A stretch of 64,000 bases of DNA from Lotus japonicus (lineage: Eukaryota; Streptophyta; Magnoliopsida; Fabales; Fabaceae), in contig NC_080046.1 of the NCBI RefSeq assembly GCF_012489685.1, positions 37,349,176-37,413,175 on the forward strand, in the 5' to 3' direction. Below the pieces are notes generated by a model. That model was given only the letters and a program-made list of their open reading frames with translations, was not told the DNA's origin and did not search any database. Shown piece after piece: positions 31,405-43,522 of this stretch. The translations under genes and the position numbers were made by a program. Position 1 is the first letter of the stretch. Each line of letters opens with the position of its first letter.

Positions 31405-32570
31405 TTAAGGAAAACCTTGGATGGGCTCTGATAGAACGGGCGGTGCAGACAACATCTCTTTAAGGTGATTCAAGGCTTCCTCACATTCTAGACTCCACTC
31501 AAAAGCTGTGTTTTTCTTGAGGCATTTGAAGAACGGGGCTGACTTGTCGCCCGAATGATGGAGAAACCTGGAAAGGGCCGCGATCCGCCCCATCAGGCGC
31601 TGCATCTCTTTCACATTGCTTGGGCTCTTCATTTCCTGAATTGCCTTGCACTTATCCGGATTGATTTCAATACCCCTTGATGTTATCATAAAGCCTAAGA
31701 ACTTCCCACCTTGTATCCAAAAGAACATTTTTCCGGATTGAGTCTCATGTTATGCTTTCGGAGTCTGCCAAAAGCTTTGAACAAGTCCTCATGATGATTG
31801 ATTCCTAAAACCGACTTTACGATCATGTCATCGACGTAAACCTCCATGTTCCTTCCCACTTGATCTTCAAAAACTCTATCCATCAGCTGTTGGTACGTCG
31901 CCCCAGCATTCTTTAGTCCAAAAGACATCGTTTGATAACAATAATTCACTCTGGCGGTCATGAAGGCTGTCTTGTCCTCGTCTGATGGGTGCATCTTGAT
32001 TTGGTGATACCCTGAGTTGGCATCCATCAGACTTAGCAACTCATTCCCGGACGCCCCATCTTTAGGACACGCTTTGTTCAAATCCGTGTAGTCCACACAT
32101 ATGCACCATTTTCCATTTGCCTTTTTCACCATCACCAAGTTCGCCAACCATGTCGGATATTTGATTTCGCGAATAAAGTCTGCCGCCAACAATTTGTTAA
32201 CCTCTTGTTGAATAGCTTTTTTCTTTTCATCGCCCATTCGCCGGCGCGTCAGGGTTATTGGTTTGACGTCGGGATTCAATGCCAGCCTGTGGCAAATGAA
32301 GTTTGGGTCTATTCCTGACATGTCTTTGTGACTCCAAGCAAAAAGATCCAGATTTTCACCCAACAGTTTTGATAACCTTTGTTCTTGATTCTCAGTCAAC
32401 CTGGTTCCAATTTTGATGATTTTCTCGCCAAACTTCAATTCCTTAGTTTCTTGGATCGGCGTGGGCCTGTTGACTTGCCCCTCGCCCCTCGGATCTAAGT
32501 CTTCCTTCGACACGTCAACCTCGTTGCATCGGTGTCCTGTCGAAGCATTCTTTTTCCCGTATCGTTCCAC
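31405..32570 (-). pseudogene. Tat A reverse transcriptase, with in-frame deletion
   Basis: The RT fold is clear: VMVKKANGKWCICVDYTDLN, LMDANSGYHQIKM, and the catalytic EVYVDDMIVKS. Compared with element F, 12 residues (SYPLPSIDGLID) are missing after NKACPK, a deletion of 36 nt close to 32060. A frameshift near 31700-31728 separates the end of RT (GKFLGFMITSRGIEI). The enzyme would be inactive. Confidence 0.87.
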
Positions 32571-32600
32571 CGCGTTGCAATAGCATTCCCTTGCACTCTT

Positions 32601-33370
32601 CTAGTCCACAAAAACTCTTCCGATTCTCCCATTTGGTAAAGGATACCTGACCGCCAGATGTGTTGTTGAGATCACAGCGCACAGACGATTCAAGGTGTTC
32701 CGGCCGATTATCATGTTGTAGGATCCCAACGCCCCCAGGATTAGGTATCTCACCTTCAATGTTTTGGCGTTTTCAAATTCACCAAATGTAGTATCAAGGT
32801 CGAGAACACCCCTGATCCATACTTGCTCGCCTGCGAACCCCACAAGAGTTCCCGCATAGGGAGTGAGGTCTTCCTCTTTCAGACCAAAACGTTCAAACGC
32901 ATCACCGTAAATGATGTCCGCCGAACTTCCTTGATCCAGCAGCACACGCTGAACATTGAGTTGGTTGACCCACTGTGGGACCACAATCGGATCATCCAGA
33001 TGAGGCTTTATTCTGCGGAAGTCTGCGGGCAAAAATCTAATGTCCGGGTGTGAAAAACCAAAAGGAGTCTCTGTGACCGCGTTCACCGCCCTTGCGTATC
33101 GCTTCCTTGCTGCATTAGTGACTCCACCTCCACCGAATCCTCCTGCAATCGTTCTCACCTCCTCAATCGTTACGGCTCGATCCCTCTGAGGTCTGGTTGG
33201 TTCCCCTACCACTAATAATCGCCCCACTGCGCGCAGCAAATCACGACATTCCTCCGTATTGTGGCATGTTGCTCGGTGGTAAGCGCACCATTCTTTCCCA
33301 TCCGGCTACTCCATGCGGTTATTAACGTCGCGGATTAACCATTTCCAATCTCTGTGAGCGCTCGGTGCCT
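32601..33370 (-). pseudogene. Tat A gag end and protease region, 5'-truncated
   Basis: From 33370 to about 33240 the minus strand shows the end of gag with a partial zinc-knuckle-like CAYHRATCHNTEEC, broken by one stop. The frame at 33239-32601 carries an aspartic protease with LLDQGSSADIIYGDAFERFG, where Gln replaces the more usual Ser/Thr after the catalytic Asp region, as is common in Tat elements. The element's 5' LTR and most of gag are missing; unrelated Tat D sequence starts near 33371. Confidence 0.75.
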
Positions 33371-33754
33371 CGAATGCCAACCCTTCATATCCCGATTGAC
33401 AAGAAACACATTGCTGCACGATTGAAGTGCAAAAAGTTGGCAGGTAAGTACCAACGCTTAAAGGTGTCCATCCTTGGGCGCGCCTCTCATCAATTTGCTC
33501 AAGGTTTGGTCAAGGACAAAGAGAAAATAAGTGTTGTGGAGCCGGGGTTTGACCTTTCCCGAATTGGGTTTTTGAAGGAGATTCAAGATGGCCAAGTTCT
33601 CGGTCAAGACGACATTGATCTTGACCACATTCCAAAATTTGACTCAAAGAGTGAACCGGAGGAAGAAGATGATGAAGATAGGAACAAGAATGATGATGAA
33701 GGGAGGGATCCTAATGTCTCTTTGAACAAGGGTCATGATCAAAGCGTTGCTTAA
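33371..33754 (+). pseudogene. 3' end of an antisense gene from Tat element D
   Basis: The open frame ends at 33754 and aligns by its tail to the antisense genes of elements A and F: PGFDLSRIGFLKEIQDGQV against the Asp-x-Ser-x-x-Gly-x-x-Lys-x-x-Thr motif of the others, followed by an acidic end. Everything upstream has been lost at the junction with element A. The matching integrase end of element D follows at 34320-34494 on the minus strand. Confidence 0.65.
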
Positions 33755-34319
33755 GTTTCTTTGTTTCCCTTGTTGTTTTGTAATTGGGCCTCGCCCTTCT
33801 CTTTATGGACCGTGTTCCACTTATTTCCTCGTCCTCTTTTTTTTTTTTTTTGTAATTGGGCCTCGCCCTATTTCGTTATTATGTACAAGCCTCGCCCCTC
33901 CTTTTTTATGAATCTTGTACTTTCCATTTTGATATTGATGTCTTAATTTTATTTTTCGTTGTTTTCGTTTACTGAGTTTTAATGGCTCAAGTTTTGATCT
34001 TGAGGCTTAGGTTCATCTGACCTTAGTCGTTTTACCAATGAGGCTTGGTTTCTAGTGGCCACTAGAATTGCCAAGGCTTTGTTTACTCAGTGGCGATGCT
34101 TTCTTATTCTGAAAGACTTATACGCGGTAGCTTGTACCTTGAGGCGATTTATGCCGTAAAATGTGTAAACATACTTGTATAATTGTAATAAACATTAGGC
34201 TTAGAAAATATTTCATTGATTTTAAAAACATGGGAGCTATCGTCCCTTCATTTACATTTGTCGCCTCATTAAAAACCTCACGGAGGAAAAAAAGAGTGTG
34301 ACTTCTTTGTTTTTTCTTT
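33755..34319. other. Spacer of Tat element D
   Basis: No gene. It carries repeated TTGTAATTGGGCCTCGCCC words (about 33777 and 33853) and T-rich tracts, the equivalent of the convergent spacer at 28560-29353. Confidence 0.6.
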
Positions 34320-34494
34320 TTAACTGAAATATTGCCTCAAGTGTGAGGCGTTCCAAGTTCGAGAAATTCTTTTGCCATCTAATTGCTTTAGCTTGTAAGC
34401 TCCGTTCCCCATGTCTCCTATCACCCTAAAGGGGCCATCCCATTTTGGCGAGAGTTTGTTGTGTTTGGTGGGCATTGTTTTTTTCGAAGCACCA
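34320..34494 (-). pseudogene. C-terminal end of Tat D integrase
   Basis: The minus frame carries KLSPKWDGPFRVIGDMGNGA and ends RISRTWNASHLRQYFS, the usual C-terminus of Tat/Athila-type integrases. The upstream part of pol is gone: a gypsy LTR fragment starts at 34495. Confidence 0.82.
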
Positions 34495-34705
34495 TGTAAC
34501 ACCCCGATTTCCGGATGTCACTTTAGTAACACAAAAATAAACTTTACGCGAAAAACAGGTATTTTTTTTTTCTTTTTAATAACGCGATAGGAAAATAAAG
34601 ACATAACCCAACAACTAAACTAACCGATATACAAATATATACACATGTACAGCCTCAGCTGCACTCCCACGTCACGCGCACTCGCAGTGACTCCAAAGTA
34701 GTGTG
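34495..34705 (-). mobile_element. Gypsy LTR end, interrupted by the full-length chromovirus
   Basis: TGTAACACCCCGATTTCCGG at 34495 begins the reverse complement of an LTR related to, but distinct from, that of 34706-38835. After 211 bp the full-length element begins at 34706. The rest would lie past its right LTR, inside or beyond the gap. GTGTG (34701-34705) is the candidate TSD of the later insertion. Confidence 0.8.
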
Positions 34706-34947
34706 TGTAAGGCCCGAGTTTTTAAGTTTATGCTAAGTGAATAAACTTCTTATTCACGATTAGGGCTGAGGTAATGTGAAGGGAAACCTGAACGAAAGTT
34801 TATTAAATGAAATATATTTATGAAGGAGAAAGTTCAGGAAAAGTTCAAGGATTGCATTATGATCGATAAAAGTTATAGCACGATCGTTACACGCTTAAAC
34901 CTAGGTCAGAAACCCTAGTATATAGCTAATTTTCACTTTTAGGCACG

Positions 34948-35181
34948 ATGGCAGTTAATTCCAAAAATCTTCAGAGAAATGTTAGAACTTCTCTTCTTCC
35001 ATATATCACAATCGTTTCGAGGCGAAACTCTAGGATCTACGAACGTCCGATTCCAATCATCGGAAGTTTGCCGAAACCGAATCCCTGGTATTTCAAAACC
35101 CTAGAATTTCTCGACAATGAAGACTTTATCTATTCAGAGCTTCAAATGAATATTCTACACGCGCACACCCATTTCTCTTGA
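34948..35181 (+). other. 77-codon open frame in the chromovirus U3
   Basis: It occurs in both LTRs (43765-43998) with one residue changed. In the older solo LTR (minus, about 3360-3594) the same frame and stop are kept without any indel, but the ATG has become ACG. Directly upstream is a splice-acceptor-like TTTTCACTTTTAG, so it could be a terminal exon rather than a complete gene. The product is Pro/Ile-rich (PIPIIGSLPKPNPW) and of no family I know. It lies ahead of the LTR TATA box. A second frame (83 codons, 35280-35531) spans the TATA box and is less convincing. Confidence 0.35.
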
Positions 35182-35412
35182 TGATTTTAATCTTTCTTCC
35201 GAAGGAAGTTTTCTATTCCGACATTCGATGCAAAAAGCAACTTATCGGGTAAAATAGTTTTATACCGACTATGCATTAGTTGCCAAAAATACAAGGAGAC
35301 CTCTTTATAGTTTTGGAATTCTTTTGCCAAAACATATCTATTAATTCACGGAGAATGACGCCGGAAAAATCAGATTCGCGAAACTTTCATTTTCCCGCGA
35401 ATTTCCAACCTT

Positions 35413-35420
35413 TATATATA
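35413..35420 (+). promoter_or_regulatory. TATA box of the chromovirus LTR
   Basis: TATATATA in CCTTTATATATAGC, kept in the right LTR (about 44230) and, inverted, in the solo LTR (about 3113-3121). Confidence 0.65.
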
Positions 35421-37021
35421 GCAAAGAAAGGAAGAAAAACTCAAATTTTCCTCCATTTTCTCTCTCAAAGCCGCGAGTTCACCAAGGAAGAAGGAGAAGA
35501 AGATTTTGTTCAATCCTTGCTTGATCGTTGATTAATCAGTTGCTGCTTCAAGGTTTCGAGGTATAGTCGCTAATCCTTACCTCCGATCGCTTTTTCCATA
35601 GCTTTTCTGTAGAGTTTTCTGAGCGGATAGTTTATGGGTTTTTGCAAAACTATCCTGAATCTTTCATTTATGATTCTAAACCTCTTCTATATGTGCCCAA
35701 GATCACTTCTGCCGGGTTAGATTTTCCGTTATGTCGCCGGAATTCCGCCGGAATCAATTTGAACCTAAAATACCCATTTTTGGAGTTTTTGGTGTAAAGC
35801 TTCAACCTTTAGGCTGAAAACTATCGCCTTAGCTTAGTGCTAGTAGGATTAGTTGTCATAAACGTCGTTGGTGACGTCCCTGCAAAATTTTATTTTTGGG
35901 ATTTCAGTTTTGAAAATCCTAAGTTAAAAATCATGACCAAAATACCCCTGCGACAGTTTTTGATCCGATAATTTTTCCGAGTTCAGAATACCCTTAGTTA
36001 CGGCTTATGAAAGCATAGGAACCAAGTTTGATCGAAGAAAAATCGAACCCCACAATTAACCAAAGTGGCCGAGCCCTATAGGGGGGAGGAGGAAAATTTC
36101 CTTTTCCGAAAACTTGTCCTTTCGCGCTAGATTATCGTACCTCGGAGTGTGTATTGCTTCGTGTAACCTTAGTAAGTATTGATAGTTTAGTTTCCGATAG
36201 ATTCTGATAGTATTCTGTGGTTTTGCTCTAAAGGTGATTTTGAGGAATTCCCTGAGAAACAAGGCTTTGTTGGTGAGGAAGCGTTAGACGATCATTCTGG
36301 AGAACCTTCAGGTGAGGGCTTCTCACTGAATCTCTAGTTAATGCTTAGGGTCGATGTTTCGACATTGTTTACTGTTTATGCACTGGAATTGTGTGTGATT
36401 GGAAAATGTTTTCTGAGGCTTCGGCTGACAATGTAGATGATTCATCTACTGAATGTTTTTGAGATTGTCTTACATGCTATGTGCTATGTGGGTAATCTAG
36501 GATGTGTGGTGCATGCTTTATATGCTAAGTGCTAAGTGTTTATGATGCGATTTATTGATATATGACATGTTGTTGATTGTGATGATTTAAATATGCTCTG
36601 TACTGGGATCTGAGATTCTGAATGGTGAGAATAGCGGGCAGGTCATGCCGATTTTATTTTGAGAGTTTTGAGAAAGTTTGATAGGACGAACGAGGTTCGG
36701 GCCTTAATTTTGTTTAGTGGATCGAGACCTCCTCTGGAAGCGACTTGGGATTGGGAGATCCTGCAAATGTATAAGACTTGCGATAAGACAAAATGGAATC
36801 TATTTTATAAAGAAAATTCATAAGACCTTAAATAACCTCAAAATCTTTAAGTAATGATAACAACCTCGAAGGAAGGCATTGGAAGTCAAATCATAGTTTT
36901 GGAAAAACGAGGAGTGTCGTCGGATCCAAGTGTTGAGGAGTTTGGTAAGTTCTGAGTATGTTGGTACTCCTTCGCTCGTTGAGCAGTTTGTTAGCCATCC
37001 AAGGGATGAGCCGAGAAGCTT

Positions 37022-37160
37022 CACTGAGGCGTGAGACCTTGTGAATGCGGGATACTCCACTGAGGCGTGAGACCTTGTGGAAAGCATGGAACTCCACTGA
37101 GGCGTGAGACCTTGTGAGAGCATGAAACTTCACTGAAGCGTGAGACTTCGTGAGAGTATT
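37022..37160. repeat. 36-bp tandem repeat, four units, in the chromovirus LTR
   Basis: Units start at 37022, 37058, 37095 and 37131, each with CACTGAGGCGTGAGACCTTG; the last is more diverged. The solo LTR at 64-3837 has a different repeat in the same LTR zone. Confidence 0.93.
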
Positions 37161-37655
37161 GATGACCCGAAGAGTCATCGTGAGTGGTTGCACTCATTTT
37201 ATGATTATTGTATTTTGTCGCAGAATCGACTTTACCTTAGGGTAAGCTTTTAGAGACATTAATTTAGCTAGAACACGTGGCGACGTGTCGAGTGAGGTCG
37301 GAGACGTTGTTTGGCTAATCACTGCATTGCATGCACTCATTAAGTGGTTTAAACACGGCGAGATACCGGACCACGGCGGATTCCAAAATTGGTTATAAGA
37401 CCAGGATTTCCGCGTAAGAGCGCTGCTAGGTGACTCTTAGTAGCAGACCGAAATGGCAGGCCTTCGGGTTTTATGTTGATCTGGCTACATGATGATGTTG
37501 GAGTAAGAGGCATAACGGGCCGAAATGGTCCCACCGTGGCTGGTGTTAGGGCTGATCCGATGATGTCCATCCGTTCCGGAATGCATATTGGTTGACTGGG
37601 TTAACCTGCATTGCATATCATGCAACATACATACTAATTTAGTTGTTGAGTGTGA

Positions 37656-38348
37656 TTGTTATTTGTCAATCCTATTTGGAACATGCTATTTGTTATTGTT
37701 GTCCTTTACGTTCGATATGGAACATGCAACCCTAGGAATGACATCTCTAGTTATAAGCCTAAGTGGCTATTTATTATTTGTACCTATTGGGTTTATTATC
37801 TACATAGTTCTTTAGAGTTGACCCTCGCGTCTTCTGTGTGTGTTTTGGCGGACAACGCCTTTTGTCAGATGAATATTGCGGATTGGTTCACCATGGTCCA
37901 CCCTTCGGGGGGGATTAGGTATGAGATGATCGATCAGGACGACCCCGGGTCGTGGGTGGTTGACCCCGCGAGCCATCGAGCGACGTATTCGGGGCGCATC
38001 ATGGAGGACCACGTGGACAGTGGAGGACTCTTGAGGTCAGGAGTGTTGAGGCGATGCTCTATCAGCTTCAACTTGCCACCGGGCGTTCACTGCGGACCAG
38101 GATTCGGAGGACCACCGCCGCCACCATCATCTTCAGAGGAGGAGGATCCCTCAGAGGAGATTCCAGTGGGAGTGCCTTCGGCAGGGTCTAGTGCACCCTC
38201 TGTTGCGATCATCGATGATCAGGGTTCGGGCCCTAAGCCCGTGAGTCCAGCATCGGAGCGTACTGCGGTTGCGAGGGGAGGACGGATAGGGTTAGTAGAC
38301 TTGGTCGTTCTGGATTCTGATTCAGACGACGATCATGCTAGCACATAG
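37656..38348 (+). other. 230-codon open frame in the chromovirus R-U5
   Basis: This long frame lies wholly inside the LTR. It opens with hydrophobic stretches, then NIADWFTMVHPSGGIRYEMI, a poly-Pro run (GGPPPPPSSSEEE) and a very acidic end (DSDSDDDHAST). The solo LTR has only a shortened, interrupted match at about 530-862, with the Pro-rich middle deleted. It may be a remnant of a captured gene or a chance frame. No start context or promoter supports translation. Confidence 0.3.
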
Positions 38349-38838
38349 TTTTGAGTGTTGGTATGAGCTCCTCGAGTTAGGATTAGTGTAGGAGTAGAGT
38401 TTTAGCTCTGACAGTCTTGCTTCATTTGTTACTTAGGGGACAGGGTAGATCCGCCTATAGCTTTTTGTGTGGTTTCCTTACGGGAATCACAGAGAGTTGG
38501 TTGGACTTAGGAGGTCTTATTTTCAGGCCATTGGGTCAGCTGATTCTCATTTTTGAGGGATGGTGTTGCGGGCACTTCACCCTTTTCTTTTGGTTTGTAT
38601 ATATTGCCTTCGGGCGTTACACTTTTCTTTCCGTCACTAGAGGTTTACTCGTGACGAGGTTACTACTACAGCGGGGGCTGTTTATATATTGTATATTAGT
38701 TCTGATTATTGTTATTGTTGGGTTTTATTTAATTCAGTCTTGTCTTAGTTATTATCAAAAAAAAAATATTCACGTTTTTCCGCATTAAGTTTATTTTGGT
38801 TACTAAAGTGACGCCACCGAAATCGGGGTGTTACATTG

Positions 38839-38850
38839 TGGTATCAGAGC
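38839..38850 (+). other. Primer binding site of the chromovirus (initiator tRNA-Met)
   Basis: TGGTATCAGAGC, three bases after the LTR end. This is the same primer as used by the copia elements. Confidence 0.93.
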
Positions 38851-39048
38851 ACGGTCGAGTCTTTCGGGAGTTGTTGGGGAATAGGTCTTCTGTGCTAGGT
38901 TGTGTGACTCTGCAAAGAGTGAAAATTGATTGTCTGCAAGCGATTTTTCGCTTAAAAATTTATTGAAGTTATTGCTTACTCATATTGTATAGTGATGCTA
39001 GATGCTATCTTATGATGAGTACTGACTGTTTGCTTCCTTTAACAGAAC

Positions 39049-42000
39049 ATGGTGAACACTAATCAGTTAGCGGAGATGATGGCCACTATGGCCCAAGCGG
39101 TAACAGCGCAGGCCCAAGCGGTAACAGCACAGGCAAATGATAATGCCATGAGGCGTGCTACTGAAGAAGCACGTGAACAGCATCAGCGCCAGAGGGAAGT
39201 CACTCTGGACCAGAACAAAGGCCTCAATGATTTCAGGAGGCAAAACCCACCAAAGTTCTCTGGTGGTACTGACCCAGACGCAGCGGATCTCTGGATCCAG
39301 GAAATCGAGAAGATTTTCGGCGTTCTGCAGACTGTAGAGGGTGCCAAGGTGGGCATGGCGACTTATCTTCTGCTGGGAGATGCTGAATACTGGTGGAAGG
39401 GCACCAGGGGGATCATGGAAGCTAACCATGAAGAGATCAACTGGAACTCTTTCCGGGACGCCTTCTTGGAGAAATACTTTCCAACAAGTGCTCGGGACGA
39501 GCGGGAGTCACAGTTTCTGACCCTCCGTCAGGGAGGTATGTCTGTACCGGAATTTGCTTCGAAGCTGGAATCCTTGGCGAAGCATTTCCAATTCTTTCAT
39601 GACCACGTGAACGAGCGCTACATGTGCAAGCGTTTCGTTAATGGACTGAGGCCGGATATTGAGGACTCAGTAAGGCCACTGGGAATCATGCGATTCCAAT
39701 CATTGGTGGAGAAAGCCACTGAAGTGGAGCTGATGAAGAACCGGAGGTTGAACCGGGCTGGAACTGGAGGGCCGATGAGGTCGGGCTCCCAGAATAATCA
39801 GAACAGGGGAAGGTTTCAGAACAGGAGGCCGTATCAGCGTCCTGCTGGTAGAGGGTTTGCTTCGGGATCTTACAGGCCCATGATGGGTGCTGCTGGTGGT
39901 TCTGGAGGTCAGACTCAGAACAGGGAGCTGACTTGCTACAAGTGTGGGAGGCCGGGGCACTATGCTCGCGATTGTCCCGACACGAGACCCCAATGCTTCA
40001 ATTGTCAAAAACCGGGCCACACTGCTGCACAGTGCAGGCTACCAAAGGCGGAACCAACCGTCAACACTGCTAGAGGAAAGCGTCCTGCTGCGAAGGCGAG
40101 AGTCTACACCATGGATGGTGAAGATGTTGAGGGAGTCGATGGACTGATTAGAGGCGACTGCGAGATTGACGGTAATCTTCTATCCGTACTTTTTGATTCC
40201 GGTGCAACGCATTCTTTTATCTCTAGAGAGTGTGCGATCAGATTAAGACTTCCTATTACTGCTTTGAGCTTCGAACTGATAGTTGCTACTCCTGCCAAGA
40301 CTCTACTTGCTAATTCAGCATGCATGTATTGTCCGATAACATACAATAATAGGATCTACCATGCTAACCTAGTATGCCTAACTCTTAAGAACCTAGATGT
40401 TATCCTAGGAATGGATTGGTTGTCCCGCTATCATTGTCTTTTGGACTGCAACCGAAAGAGAGTGGTATTTCCTGATTCGGATCTTTCCGAGTATCTATCT
40501 GCCAATCACATCAGCGTCTCTTTGAACGAGGGATCTCAGGAGTATTCTGTTTTGCTAAGCTTGGAGAGCAAAGGGAACCCGGAAGTTGGCAGTATTCCAG
40601 TGGTGAGAGACTTCACAGATGTTTTTCCTGGCGATGTACCTGGTTTGCCGCCTGTACGCGACATTGAGTTTGCTATAGACATCGTACCGGGAACAGGGCC
40701 GATTTCGATTGCACCATATCGTATGGCACCTGCGGAGCTAGTGGAACTGAAGTCCCAACTCGAAGATCTTTTGTCGAAGGGATTCATACGACCAAGCGTT
40801 TCACCTTGGGGAGCGCCAGTCTTATTGGTGAAGAAAAAGGACGGGAAGTCGAGATTATGTGTCGACTACCGACAACTGAACAAAGTAACCGTCAAGAATA
40901 GGTATCAGTTACCTAGGATTGATGATTTGATGGATCAACTGCGAGGAGCTACAATATTCTCGAAGATCGACCTGAAGTCGGGATATCATCAAATCAGGGT
41001 CAAGACCGAGGACATCCAGAAGACGGCATTCAGAACCCGTTATGGACACTATGAGTACTTAGTGATGCCATTTGGGGTGACAAATGCACCAGCAATATTC
41101 ATGGCTTACATGAATATGACCTTCCATACATTTTTGGATCGATTCGTGGTGTTTATCGACGATATTCTGATCTATTCAAAGAATGCTGAAGACCTTGAGG
41201 AGCACTTGCGACAAGTTTTACAAGTGCTGAGGGAGAAGGAGTTGTATGCCAATCCTTCTAAGTGCGAATTTTGGCTCAAAGAGGTAAAATTCTTAGGCCA
41301 TGTGATCTCTAAGGAGGGGATAGCTGTGGATCCAGCAAAGGTAGAGACCGTATTGTCGTGGGAACGGCCGAAGACAGTGACGGAGATCAGAAGTTTTGTC
41401 GGTTTGGCGGGATACTATCGTCGTTTCATCGAGAACTTCGCGAAGATAGTTGGACCTTTGACTCAACTGACGAGGAAGGACCAACCTTTTGCATGGACTG
41501 AAGCGTGCGAAACTAGTTTTCAGACGATGAAGGAACGGTTGACGACGTCACCTGTACTCGTCTTACCGCAACCGGAGGAACCTTATGAGGTATACTGTGA
41601 TGCTTCGCATCAAGGTTTGGGATGTGTGCTGATGCAACATCGGAAGGTGGTTGCTTATGCTTCAAGACAACTGAAGGTGCATGAGAAGAATTATCCGACT
41701 CATGACTTGGAACTAGCTGCAATCGTATTTGCGCTGAAGATTTGGAGACATCACTTATATGGATGCAATTTCACCATATTCAGTGATCATAAGAGCTTGA
41801 AGTACTTGTTTGAGCAGAAGGAGCTGAACATGAGACAGCGTCGGTGGATGGAATTTCTCAAAGATTACGAGTTCACTCTGCAATATCATCCTGGAAAGGC
41901 GAATGTTGTTGCTGATGCCTTGAGCAGGAAGATGCACATCTCGTCGATGATGGTGAAGGAGCTGCAGCTGTTAGAGCAATTTCGAGATTTGAGCTTGGAT

Positions 42001-43485
42001 GTGAAATTATCCGAGGGAGAACTGAAGTTCGAGATGATCAGAATTACCAATGGGTTGATGGAAGAAATCCGAGACCAACAGTTACAAGATGAGTTTCTGC
42101 TCGGGAAAAGAAATTTGGTAAGTCAAGGTAAGGACCCAGAATTCAAGGTGGGAAGTGACAATATCCTACGGTGCAAGGATAGGGTTTGTGTGCCTAACAA
42201 CCCTGACTTGAGAAGATTGATTATGGATGAAGGTCACAAGAGCAAGTTAAGCATTCATCCTGGAATGAAGAAGATGTACCAGGACTTGAAGGTGAATTTT
42301 TGGTGGCCAGGAATGAAAAGACAAGTGGCTGAGTATGTAGCTGCATGTCTGACATGTCAGAAGGCGAAGGTGGAGCATCAGAAGTCTTCAGGTATGCTAC
42401 AAAGCTTGGATGTGCCAGAATGGAAATGGGATAGCATATCGATGGATTTCGTCGTGGCTTTGCCAAGAACTCAGAAGGGATACGATTCTATTTGGGTAAT
42501 CGTGGATCGACTGACTAAGTCGGCTCATTTCGTACCGGTGAGGACTACGTACAACGTGGAGAAACTATCAGAGATATATATAGCGGAGATTGTACGACTT
42601 CACGGAGTACCGACAAGTATTGTATCCGATCGAGACCCGAAGTTTACATCACATTTTTGGGGAGCTCTTCAAGAGGCTTTGGGAACAAGGCTGAGACTAA
42701 GTTCTGCTTATCATCCGCAGACTGATGGACAGACTGAGAGGACAATCCAGTCGTTGGAGGATTTGCTACGCGCTTGCGTATTAGACAACAAGGGCAGTTG
42801 GGATACCTTATTACCGTTGATTGAGTTCACATACAACAACAGTTTTCATACGAGCATTGGTATGGCACCGTATGAGGCTTTGTATGGCCGCAAGTGTAGA
42901 ACACCTTTGTGTTGGTACCAAAACGGAGAAAATCTGTTGGTAGGACCGGAACTTCTGCAACAGACCACTGAGAAGATCAAGCAGATCAGAGAGAAGATGA
43001 GGACTTCTCAGAGTATACAGAAGAGTTATGCAGATCAGAGGCATAAAACTCTGGAGTTCGAAGAAGGAGATCATGTATTTCTGAGAGTTACTCAGACGAC
43101 GGGAGTTGGTCGAGCAATCAAGTCAAAGAAGCTTACGCCCAAGTTCATTGGACCGTATCAGATCACTCGTCGAATTGGACCAGTCGCATATCAGATTGCA
43201 CTACCTCCATTTCTATCAAATATTCATGATGTATTCCACGTGTCACAACTGAGGAAATATATTGCAGATCCGACACATGTTATCGAGCTGGATGATATTG
43301 AGTTGAAGGATGATCTGTCTTTCGAGACACCGCCAATTAGCATTGGTGACACCAGGATAAAACAGTTGAGAGGGAAAGAGATCGAGTTAGTGAAGGTCAT
43401 TTGGAATAAGGACACTGGTGATGCGACATGGGAGCTGAAGGAGAAGATTCAAGAACAGTATCCAGAACTTTTTACTAACCCTTAA
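39049..43485 (+). CDS. Chromovirus gag-pol polyprotein, intact (1478 aa)
   Basis: One open frame. Gag with the Retrotrans_gag fold (about 70-230), then two CCHC knuckles, [14 protein letters not shown] and [14 protein letters not shown], at about 296-328. Aspartic protease [11 protein letters not shown] at about 381. RT with the active site [11 protein letters not shown] near 700. RNase H beginning [12 protein letters not shown] near 847. Integrase with HPGMKKMYQ...CLTCQKAK zinc region (about 1067-1105), core [16 protein letters not shown] and DGQTERTIQ (D, D, E), and a GPF/Y-like KFIGPYQI. The C-terminal VKVIWN...[16 protein letters not shown] resembles the reduced chromodomain of Tekay elements. 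PR-RT-RH-INT order marks Ty3-gypsy. A few unusual residues ([13 protein letters not shown] in RT) hint that activity may be lost. Confidence 0.95.
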   Translation: MVNTNQLAEMMATMAQAVTAQAQAVTAQANDNAMRRATEEAREQHQRQREVTLDQNKGLNDFRRQNPPKFSGGTDPDAADLWIQEIEKIFGVLQTVEGAKVGMATYLLLGDAEYWWKGTRGIMEANHEEINWNSFRDAFLEKYFPTSARDERESQFLTLRQGGMSVPEFASKLESLAKHFQFFHDHVNERYMCKRFVNGLRPDIEDSVRPLGIMRFQSLVEKATEVELMKNRRLNRAGTGGPMRSGSQNNQNRGRFQNRRPYQRPAGRGFASGSYRPMMGAAGGSGGQTQNRELTCYKCGRPGHYARDCPDTRPQCFNCQKPGHTAAQCRLPKAEPTVNTARGKRPAAKARVYTMDGEDVEGVDGLIRGDCEIDGNLLSVLFDSGATHSFISRECAIRLRLPITALSFELIVATPAKTLLANSACMYCPITYNNRIYHANLVCLTLKNLDVILGMDWLSRYHCLLDCNRKRVVFPDSDLSEYLSANHISVSLNEGSQEYSVLLSLESKGNPEVGSIPVVRDFTDVFPGDVPGLPPVRDIEFAIDIVPGTGPISIAPYRMAPAELVELKSQLEDLLSKGFIRPSVSPWGAPVLLVKKKDGKSRLCVDYRQLNKVTVKNRYQLPRIDDLMDQLRGATIFSKIDLKSGYHQIRVKTEDIQKTAFRTRYGHYEYLVMPFGVTNAPAIFMAYMNMTFHTFLDRFVVFIDDILIYSKNAEDLEEHLRQVLQVLREKELYANPSKCEFWLKEVKFLGHVISKEGIAVDPAKVETVLSWERPKTVTEIRSFVGLAGYYRRFIENFAKIVGPLTQLTRKDQPFAWTEACETSFQTMKERLTTSPVLVLPQPEEPYEVYCDASHQGLGCVLMQHRKVVAYASRQLKVHEKNYPTHDLELAAIVFALKIWRHHLYGCNFTIFSDHKSLKYLFEQKELNMRQRRWMEFLKDYEFTLQYHPGKANVVADALSRKMHISSMMVKELQLLEQFRDLSLDVKLSEGELKFEMIRITNGLMEEIRDQQLQDEFLLGKRNLVSQGKDPEFKVGSDNILRCKDRVCVPNNPDLRRLIMDEGHKSKLSIHPGMKKMYQDLKVNFWWPGMKRQVAEYVAACLTCQKAKVEHQKSSGMLQSLDVPEWKWDSISMDFVVALPRTQKGYDSIWVIVDRLTKSAHFVPVRTTYNVEKLSEIYIAEIVRLHGVPTSIVSDRDPKFTSHFWGALQEALGTRLRLSSAYHPQTDGQTERTIQSLEDLLRACVLDNKGSWDTLLPLIEFTYNNSFHTSIGMAPYEALYGRKCRTPLCWYQNGENLLVGPELLQQTTEKIKQIREKMRTSQSIQKSYADQRHKTLEFEEGDHVFLRVTQTTGVGRAIKSKKLTPKFIGPYQITRRIGPVAYQIALPPFLSNIHDVFHVSQLRKYIADPTHVIELDDIELKDDLSFETPPISIGDTRIKQLRGKEIELVKVIWNKDTGDATWELKEKIQEQYPELFTNP

Positions 43486-43510
43486 GTTTCGAGGTCGAAA
43501 CTTTCTTTTT

Positions 43511-43522
43511 GGAGGGTAGTAA
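43511..43522 (+). other. Polypurine tract of the chromovirus
   Basis: GGAGGGTAGTAA directly before the 3' LTR at 43523. Confidence 0.8.

Larger units (their letters stand above)
34706..38835 (+). repeat. Chromovirus 5' LTR, 4.13 kb
   Basis: Bounded by TGTAAGGCCC and ...GGGGTGTTACA. A TATA box at 35413-35420 implies a U3 of about 0.7 kb and a very long R-U5 of about 3.4 kb. It includes a 36-bp minisatellite at 37022-37160 and open frames at 34948, 35280 and 37656. Confidence 0.95.
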
